Assembly (NCBI GenBank): GCA_016926595.1
Contig: JAFGOG010000341.1
Coordinates: 1 to 7,064, forward strand
DNA: 7,064 bases
From: Anaerolineae bacterium
GTDB lineage: Bacteria > Chloroflexota > Anaerolineae > JAAYZQ01
Reading direction: 5' to 3'
In this document: piece after piece, positions 1 through 4,389 of the stretch
How positions within the stretch are numbered: position 1 is the stretch's first letter
Layout of the letters: every line of letters starts with the position of its first letter
Position numbers and translations under genes: made by a program
Notes under the pieces: generated by a model
What the model was told of the DNA's origin: nothing
The model's input: only the letters and a program-made list of their open reading frames with translations
The model's database searches: none

Positions 1-33
1 CAATTGCCTGTTGAAGCGCCATTCTGTTTCGCC

Positions 34-59
34 GTAGGGCGCGGTGACCGCGCCCCTAC
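34..59. repeat. GC-rich imperfect palindrome, possibly a dispersed repeat
   Basis: The left arm GTAGGGCGCGGT (34-45) can pair with ACCGCGCCCCTAC (47-59), leaving one bulged C and a one-base centre (g46); GGTGACC sits at the middle. There is no T-tract after it, so it is not a convincing intrinsic terminator. The form (GTAGGG...CCCTAC around a GC-rich core) resembles short palindromes that recur between genes in many GC-rich genomes, Chloroflexota among them. Only one copy is present here, so calling it a dispersed family is inference. Confidence 0.5.
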
Positions 60-81
60 ACATGGCCCTTCATTCGGCAGA

Positions 82-90
82 TGGTATAAG
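82..90 (+). promoter_or_regulatory. Candidate extended -10 promoter for the kinase-regulator unit
   Basis: TGG followed by TATAAG (85-90) matches an extended -10 element (TGn plus five of six bases of TATAAT). No good -35 is visible 16-18 bases upstream. A start near 97 would give a leader of about 95 bases before the kinase start at 193. It is the best promoter candidate in this leader but clearly weaker than the three promoters further along the window. Confidence 0.3.
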
Positions 91-181
91 GGATCATCAC
101 CCGGTGGTCTGAACGAAATGCCGCGATCAAGTGTTGATTGTACAGGACCCCCTGGCGGGTAAGCCAGCAGTGTGTGGGGCC

Positions 182-187
182 GGGGAG
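182..187 (+). promoter_or_regulatory. Ribosome binding site that decides the kinase start
   Basis: GGGGAG lies five bases before the GTG at 193. The in-frame GTG at 172, which gives a protein seven residues longer, has only a poor purine stretch upstream, and this site would fall inside its coding sequence. The GTG at 193 is therefore preferred. Confidence 0.6.
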
Positions 188-192
188 ACGAT

Positions 193-2331
193 GTGAAGCG
201 CAGTTTGCGGCAAAAGATCATCACCTGGTTTCTGGTCCCCACGGCGATCATACTGGTTATGGTCGCCGTGGTGACCTTTTATGCTTACCAACGGGTGACA
301 GAGAGCCTGGTGATCGACCGCGACCGGGAGCTGACGAGGCTGTCAGCCAGCCTGCTGGCGGCCGAGCTGGCGTCGTACACCGACCCGCTTGCCGAGCAGT
401 ACCTGGCCGGGTTCGACGGATGGGTCGTGTTTGGCGCCGACGGGACGGTGATAGCCGCCGAGCCCGCGGAGTATGAGGCGCGGAACCAGGCCTGGTTTAG
501 AAGGATCTTACCCTACCTGACGCTTCGTCCCTCGGAACCGATCTATTTGGACATGGCAGTGAACATGCCAGAGGGAGAAAAGATCATCGTCGTCGTCATG
601 CCCATCACCAGCCCGGGCGTTGGGCCGGCGGGAGGGGTGGCAGGGTTTTTCGTATTGGGCTCATCAGCCGACACTGCGCTATCCAGAAGCGTCGAAAAGC
701 TGCAGCGGGAAGGCAAGACAATCTACCTGGTGGACGGCAACAGCCGGGTGATCTACCACTCTACTCCGGATTTCGTCGGGGACAACTGGCGCGAGCAGCC
801 GCCGGTGGAGCAGGTGACCGGGGGAAAGGGCGGCGCGCTGCGCACCCGCGACCTGTCTGGGCAGGAGATAGTCGCCAGCTTTGCGCCGGTGCCGGGCACG
901 CCCTGGGGGCTGGTGATGGAAGAGAGCTGGGCGGCTCTGAGTGGATCGAGCCGGCGCTATGGGCAGTTTCTTCTTCTGCTGCTGGCGCTGGGCGTGGTCG
1001 CCCCTACGGCTCTCGTGGCCACGGGGCTGCGGCGTATTACGGGACCGATCGCCGAGCTTGACAATGCGGCCCGTAGGATAGCCGGGGGCGACTTGAGCCA
1101 AAGGATCAGGGTCTCGTCGGGCGACGAGCTAGAAGAGCTGGCCGGGCAGTTCAACTTGATGGCCGCCAAGCTCCGGGAGTCTCGCGCTCACCTGGAACGG
1201 AAAGTGGCCGACCGGACCAAGGAGCTGGCGACGCTCAACAAGATCGCCACCGAAGTGAGCCATTCACTGGACCTGGGTGAGATCCTGGGGAACGCACTGG
1301 ACGAGATCCTGGCTGTCATGCGGATTGAAAAAGGGCAGGCCTTTCGCCTGGATCGAGAGGGGCAATGCCTGGTCTTGATAGCCCAACGCGGCTTTGCCGA
1401 GGGGTCGACCTGGTGCGCGGCGCGGCTGCCTTTGGGAACCGGCGCAGTCGGCCGGGCGGTCGAGGAAGGGCGGCCGGTGGTCATCCGGGCGCCCTACCCC
1501 CCTGGCGATGAATTCAAGGAATCGCTGCTGAGTGAGGGGATACAGTGTGCGATCAGCATCCCGCTGATAACCAAGGGTGGGACAGTAGGCGTGGTCAACG
1601 TGGCGACCGGAAAGCCACGCCTGGTGACGGCAGAGGATCTCGCCCTGCTGACGGCGATCGGCCATCAGATCGGCATAGCGGTCGAAAACGCGCTGCTTTA
1701 CGAACAGGCCCAGCGGCTGGCCGTGGTGGAGGAACGCAACCGCCTGGCCCGCGACCTACACGACTCGATGATACAGGCCCTGTATGGCGTGACGCTGTAC
1801 GCCGAGGCCGCCGGACGCAAGCTGGCCATGGGCAACACGGAAGCAACAGCCGAGCACCTGCGCCGGATACAGGCTACCAGCCAGGAGGCGCTGCGGGAGA
1901 TGCGGCTGCTCATCTTTGAGCTTCGCCCGCTGATCCTGCGGGTGAGCGGATTGGCCACGGCCCTACAGGCTCGCCTGGAAGGGGTTGAGGGGCGGGTTGG
2001 ATTGGAGACCGAATTCAGAGGCGATGGCGTTGGCCAGCTGCCACTGGACGTCGAGGAGGGTTTGTACCGGATCGCTCAGGAGGCCTTGAACAACGTTCTG
2101 CGCCACGCCCACGCCAAGCATGTCCTGGTCAGCCTGCAGCAGATCGATCACCTGGTCGTCCTGGAGGTCGCCGACGATGGGGTTGGGTTTGATCCGGAAG
2201 CGGTCAAGGAGCAGTGCGGGTTTGGCCTGCAAGGGATGGAGGAGCGGGCCGCGCGGCTCGGCGGCAAGCTGATTGTGCAGAGCAGGCCGGGGACCGGGAC
2301 GACGATCAAGGTGGAGGTATGCCAATCATGA
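193..2331 (+). CDS. Membrane sensor histidine kinase (Cache-like sensor, HAMP, GAF, HisKA_3, HATPase_c)
   Basis: NarX/LiaS/DegS-type kinase of 712 residues counted from GTG 193; GTG 172 is the alternative start. It should autophosphorylate and pass phosphate to the regulator encoded next to it. Order of parts: membrane segment about 10-32; extracytoplasmic region about 33-258 that looks like a double Cache/PAS-like sensor; second membrane segment about 259-279; HAMP about 280-332; short coiled linker; GAF about 360-500; HisKA_3 with RLARDLHDSMIQ, phospho-acceptor His523 and the D-x-x-x-Q pattern (Asp524, Gln528) linked to phosphatase activity in NarX relatives; ATPase domain with N-box EALNNVLRH (Asn633, Asn634), G1 DDGVG (661-665), G2 GFGLQGM and a final RPGTGT turn. 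All catalytic motifs are intact. The last bases overlap the next start as ATGA, which points to coupled translation. The ligand cannot be read from the sequence. Confidence 0.93.
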   Translation: MKRSLRQKIITWFLVPTAIILVMVAVVTFYAYQRVTESLVIDRDRELTRLSASLLAAELASYTDPLAEQYLAGFDGWVVFGADGTVIAAEPAEYEARNQAWFRRILPYLTLRPSEPIYLDMAVNMPEGEKIIVVVMPITSPGVGPAGGVAGFFVLGSSADTALSRSVEKLQREGKTIYLVDGNSRVIYHSTPDFVGDNWREQPPVEQVTGGKGGALRTRDLSGQEIVASFAPVPGTPWGLVMEESWAALSGSSRRYGQFLLLLLALGVVAPTALVATGLRRITGPIAELDNAARRIAGGDLSQRIRVSSGDELEELAGQFNLMAAKLRESRAHLERKVADRTKELATLNKIATEVSHSLDLGEILGNALDEILAVMRIEKGQAFRLDREGQCLVLIAQRGFAEGSTWCAARLPLGTGAVGRAVEEGRPVVIRAPYPPGDEFKESLLSEGIQCAISIPLITKGGTVGVVNVATGKPRLVTAEDLALLTAIGHQIGIAVENALLYEQAQRLAVVEERNRLARDLHDSMIQALYGVTLYAEAAGRKLAMGNTEATAEHLRRIQATSQEALREMRLLIFELRPLILRVSGLATALQARLEGVEGRVGLETEFRGDGVGQLPLDVEEGLYRIAQEALNNVLRHAHAKHVLVSLQQIDHLVVLEVADDGVGFDPEAVKEQCGFGLQGMEERAARLGGKLIVQSRPGTGTTIKVEVCQS
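2313..2317 (+). promoter_or_regulatory. Ribosome binding site inside the kinase 3' end
   Basis: GGAGG lies ten bases before ATG 2328 and only one base before the in-frame ATG 2319. The spacing favours 2328, which forms the ATGA overlap with the kinase stop. Confidence 0.55.
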
Positions 2332-3017
2332 ACGGTTCAATACGAGTGCTGGTGGCCGACGATCACGAGATTGTCCGCAAAGGGATCTGCGCCCTGTTGG
2401 AGACAGTGCCCGATATCGAAGTGGTGGGCGAGGCCCAGGACGGGGGGCAGGCGATAGCAGAAGCGCAGCGGCTCCTGCCCGACATCATCCTGATGGACCT
2501 GGTTATGCCCGGCACCGACGGCGTGGAGGCGATCCGCCGCATCCGGGCCTTCCAGCCCGAGGTGCGGGTGCTGGTCCTGACCAGCTTTTGCGGCGACGAC
2601 AAGCTGTTCCCGGCGATCAAAGCCGGGGCGGTGGGCTATCTCCTGAAGGAATCGGGGCCGCAGGAACTCGTACAGGCTATCCGACAGATACACGACGGCC
2701 AATCGGCCCTCCATCCGGCGATCGCCCGCAAGGTGCTGCAGGGGCTGTCGCAGCCCGCGCCCCGCAGGCCGGCAGCAGATGTTTTGTCCGGCCGCGAGAT
2801 AGAGGTGCTGCGCCTGGTGGCAATAGGCCAGAGCAATGGCGAGATCGCCGGCCGGCTGGGGATCAGCGAGGCGACGACCCGCACCCACGTCAGCAATATC
2901 CTGGCCAAGCTGCACGTATACAGCCGTACCCAGGCCGCCGTCTATGCCCTGCGCGAGGGTCTGGCGTCGCTGCATGACGCCAGCGCCGCAGCCGGGGAGA
3001 CGGGATGGCATACGTAA
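2328..3017 (+). CDS. NarL/LuxR-family response regulator (first copy)
   Basis: Protein of 229 residues, a normal length for the NarL/LiaR type: an N-terminal receiver and a C-terminal LuxR helix-turn-helix. Receiver features: acidic pair Asp11-Asp12, phospho-acceptor Asp57 in ILMDLVMP, Thr85 and Lys107. The DNA-binding domain is about 150-215, with LSGREIEVLRLVAIGQSNGEIA, then the recognition region SEATTRTHVSNILAKL and the tail YSRTQAAVYALREGL. The start is ATG 2328, whose last two bases belong to the kinase stop TGA, so it is the kinase's cognate partner by position and probable translational coupling. Oddities: Thr184 stands where this family usually has Val (TVRTHV in the neighbour), and Gly171 replaces the usual basic residue before EIA. 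It aligns without gaps to the second regulator downstream (about 162 of 212 residues identical). Its DNA targets are unknown. Confidence 0.93.
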   Translation: MNGSIRVLVADDHEIVRKGICALLETVPDIEVVGEAQDGGQAIAEAQRLLPDIILMDLVMPGTDGVEAIRRIRAFQPEVRVLVLTSFCGDDKLFPAIKAGAVGYLLKESGPQELVQAIRQIHDGQSALHPAIARKVLQGLSQPAPRRPAADVLSGREIEVLRLVAIGQSNGEIAGRLGISEATTRTHVSNILAKLHVYSRTQAAVYALREGLASLHDASAAAGETGWHT

Positions 3018-3047
3018 TTTGCCCTAGAGGCTCTACGCATGATGTGG

Positions 3048-3076
3048 AAAAGGATCGCCCTGGGGCGATCCTTTTT
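3048..3076 (+). terminator. Strong rho-independent terminator after the kinase-regulator unit
   Basis: The arms AAAAGGATCGCCC (3048-3060) and GGGCGATCCTTTT (3063-3075) are perfectly complementary over 13 bp with a TG between them; in practice the closing C-G pair would open to a four-base CTGG loop. The right arm runs into TTTTT (3072-3076). It begins 31 bases after the first regulator's stop, so the second regulator needs its own promoter. The A-tract on the left could also give some function on the opposite strand. Confidence 0.9.
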
Positions 3077-3102
3077 GCGTATTGCAAATCCACGCCAGGC
3101 CG

Positions 3103-3131
3103 ATGACAACGGCGCCCGTTGCTGCTATACT
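3103..3131 (+). promoter_or_regulatory. Sigma70-type promoter of the second regulator
   Basis: ATGACA (3103-3108, five of six bases of the -35 consensus) and TATACT (3126-3131, five of six of the -10 consensus) are separated by 17 bases. The expected start near 3138 gives a leader of about 90 bases before ATG 3229. It follows directly on the terminator of the upstream unit, as expected for an independent transcript. The spacer holds an inverted repeat, listed separately. Confidence 0.65.
3107..3121. promoter_or_regulatory. Inverted repeat in the promoter spacer, candidate operator
   Basis: CAACGG (3107-3112) and CCGTTG (3116-3121) form a perfect dyad around CGC, lying between the -35 and -10 of the second regulator's promoter. 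A protein bound here would contact the polymerase footprint directly and so would be expected to repress. Dimeric LuxR-type regulators bind such dyads, so self-regulation by one of the two regulators is possible. The assignment rests on position and symmetry only. Confidence 0.4.
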
Positions 3132-3228
3132 TTTCGTAAACATTGTCTCCTTTCCAGGAAGAGAGCGTTCGAGGGGCCCAGGCCTGCCGAACGCTCATCT
3201 TTTGGCAAGCTGCTGGGGAGTGGAACCG

Positions 3229-3933
3229 ATGGCCAGTCAGACCGACGATCAAAATCAATCCCCTCAGGGGGACACGATCCGCGTTCTGGTGGCCGACGAT
3301 CACGCCATCGTCCGCCAGGGGATCCATGCCCTGCTTGAGACGGAACCGGACATCCAGGTGGTGGGCGAAGCGCAGGATGGACGGCAGGCAATTGCGGAAG
3401 CGCAGCGGCTTCAGCCCGACGTGGTGCTGATGGACCTGGTGATGCCGGTTATGGACGGGGTGGAAGCGATCCGCCACATCCGGACCAGCCAGCCCCAAGC
3501 GCGGATTCTGGTGCTGACCAGCTTTGGCGGAGAGAATCAGGTCTTTCCGGCGATCAAGGCCGGCGCCCTGGGTTATATCCTGAAGGACTCGACGCCGAGC
3601 GAGCTGGTGCAGGCAATTCGCCAGGTAAATCGCGGCGAGTCGGCCCTCCATCCGGCGATCGCCCGCAGGCTGGTGCAGGAGCTAGCCCAGCCCTCGGAGC
3701 GGGCAACGGCGGCTGATGGCCTGACCAAGCGCGAGCTGGAGGTGCTCCGGTTGGTGGCGGCCGGGCAATGCGACCGCGAGATCGCCAGCCGGCTGGGGAT
3801 CAGCGAGGCTACGGTCCGCACCCACGTCAGCAATATCCTGGCCAAGCTGCACGTGTACAGCCGCACCCAGGCCGCCGTCTATGCCCTGCGCGAGGGCTTG
3901 GCGTCGCTGCACGAGGCTCCCGCGATGGTATAG
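3229..3933 (+). CDS. NarL/LuxR-family response regulator (second, paralogous copy)
   Basis: Protein of 234 residues starting at ATG 3229, with GGGGAG (3215-3220) eight bases upstream; the in-frame ATG at 3082 lies upstream of the promoter and is unlikely. Receiver: Asp23-Asp24, phospho-acceptor Asp69 in VLMDLVMP, Thr97 and Lys119, all intact. LuxR helix-turn-helix about 162-227: LTKRELEVLRLVAAGQCDREIA, recognition region SEATVRTHVSNILAKL, same YSRTQAAVYALREGL tail. It carries about 12 extra polar residues at the N-terminus compared with the first copy. Differences from the first copy cluster in the receiver, including kinase-facing helix 1 (Ala26, Gln30, His33, Glu39 against Glu, Lys, Cys, Val), and in the inter-domain linker, while the last 41 aligned residues differ at one position. 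It has no kinase of its own in the window, so it may share the upstream one or answer to a distant one. Confidence 0.92.
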   Translation: MASQTDDQNQSPQGDTIRVLVADDHAIVRQGIHALLETEPDIQVVGEAQDGRQAIAEAQRLQPDVVLMDLVMPVMDGVEAIRHIRTSQPQARILVLTSFGGENQVFPAIKAGALGYILKDSTPSELVQAIRQVNRGESALHPAIARRLVQELAQPSERATAADGLTKRELEVLRLVAAGQCDREIASRLGISEATVRTHVSNILAKLHVYSRTQAAVYALREGLASLHEAPAMV

Positions 3934-3974
3934 GCAGAATTCCTTTCCAATCCCCCGGCGAAATCACCCAGTTT

Positions 3975-3991
3975 GGGGATGACAAATCCCC
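3975..3991. promoter_or_regulatory. Inverted repeat over the -35 box, candidate operator
   Basis: GGGGAT (3975-3980) and ATCCCC (3986-3991) form a perfect 6-bp dyad around GACAA, and the -35 element ATGACA (3979-3984) lies inside it. A further ATCCCC at 3950-3955 could pair with the same central GGGGAT. There is no T-tract, so a terminator is unlikely; a DNA-level operator or chance are the alternatives. Confidence 0.3.
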
Positions 3992-4008
3992 CACCCGTTG
4001 GTTATACT
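3979..4008 (+). promoter_or_regulatory. Sigma70-type promoter of the small-protein/lipoprotein unit
   Basis: ATGACA (3979-3984) and TATACT (4003-4008) are 18 bases apart. The same hexamers make up the second regulator's promoter, and both carry GATGACAA at the -35 and CCGTTG just before the -10 (3995-4000 here). A start near 4015 gives a leader of about 92 bases that includes the hairpin at 4045-4069. Confidence 0.55.
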
Positions 4009-4044
4009 GTGCCTGGAATGGGATACAGCCTCCGCACCTCGTCG

Positions 4045-4069
4045 TGCCCTCTCCCCCAGGGAGAGGGCA
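4045..4069. repeat. Perfect hairpin in the leader of the small protein gene
   Basis: TGCCCTCTCCC (4045-4055) and GGGAGAGGGCA (4059-4069) are exact complements around a CCA loop. It is followed by a G-rich stretch, not a T-run, so it is not a standard terminator. CCCTCTCCC...GGGAGAGGG palindromes of this kind are common dispersed intergenic repeats in GC-rich bacteria. It lies about 38 bases upstream of the small gene's start, so in RNA it would form a strong stem upstream of the ribosome binding site. Confidence 0.55.
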
Positions 4070-4106
4070 GGGGGAGGCAAGATTCTGTTTTCAGGGGGGA
4101 TACTCG

Positions 4107-4343
4107 ATGAGTAACGGGCGCATGTTCGACAAGCCGGGGATCTATCAGATCAGGGTGAAGGGCAACCTCGATCAGAGGTGGTCTGATTGGTTCGACGGTT
4201 TTGAGATTACACCCCAGGAGGACGGTGAAACCCTGCTGACCGGCCCGGCAGCCGACCAGGCTGCGCTGCACGGTCTGCTGAACAAGATACGCGATCTGGG
4301 GCTGCCTCTGCTGCTGGTCAAACGGGAGGAGAAGGATGCCTGA
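4107..4343 (+). CDS. Small conserved protein of unknown function (RWSDWFDG type)
   Basis: Protein of 78 residues; ATG 4107 has a GGGGGGA stretch (4094-4100) six bases upstream, and the ATG at 4122 is a possible later start. No signal peptide or membrane segment is seen, so it should be cytoplasmic. Visible pattern: YQIRVKGNLDQRWSDWFDGFEI, then an acidic turn, TLLTGPAADQAALHGLLNKIRDLGLPLLLVKR. This reads as a small alpha/beta unit: beta strands, a tight turn, a helix from ADQAALHGLLNKIRDLG and a final strand LPLLLVKR. From memory, similar short proteins with RWSxWFDG and GPxxDQAALHGLL occur widely in Chloroflexota and some other phyla as hypothetical proteins, often next to regulators or other accessory genes. 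I know no experimentally set function. It lies 46 bases before the lipoprotein gene, probably on one transcript. Confidence 0.85.
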   Translation: MSNGRMFDKPGIYQIRVKGNLDQRWSDWFDGFEITPQEDGETLLTGPAADQAALHGLLNKIRDLGLPLLLVKREEKDA

Positions 4344-4389
4344 GATAGCTGTTTGCACAAGAGATTTGACTGGTGATTAGGCGGGTGAA

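Larger units (their letters stand above)
3934..4106. other. Intergenic region with promoter, competing stems and a hairpin
   Basis: This gap separates the second regulator from the small-protein unit. It holds three short complementary blocks (ATCCCC, GGGGAT, ATCCCC), a promoter and a perfect hairpin, all described separately. No stem followed by a T-run is visible after the regulator stop, so some read-through into the next unit is possible. Confidence 0.6.

Noticed and set aside
1..162. A reading frame on the + strand open from the window edge to a TAA at 160-162
   Set aside because: The translation has no protein-like pattern and runs straight through the palindrome at 34-59; 53 codons open by chance is not rare in GC-rich DNA.
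2273..2977. A second long + strand frame over the first regulator
   Set aside because: The frame is rich in Arg, Gly and Pro, typical of a shifted frame in GC-rich coding DNA, while the regulator frame has complete receiver and helix-turn-helix motifs.
3082..3228. An upstream start that would lengthen the second regulator by 49 residues
   Set aside because: It would place the coding start before the promoter at 3103-3131, the added residues match no receiver sequence, and ATG 3229 has a well-spaced GGGGAG.
2890..3651. A long minus-strand open frame of about 250 codons
   Set aside because: It lies opposite both response regulators and crosses the terminator and promoter; its near-repeat of another antisense frame only mirrors the regulator duplication.
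3768..4106. A longer version of the small protein starting inside the second regulator
   Set aside because: The extension overlaps the regulator in another frame and crosses the promoter and hairpin; ATG 4107 has a suitable ribosome site and begins where the family-like sequence begins.
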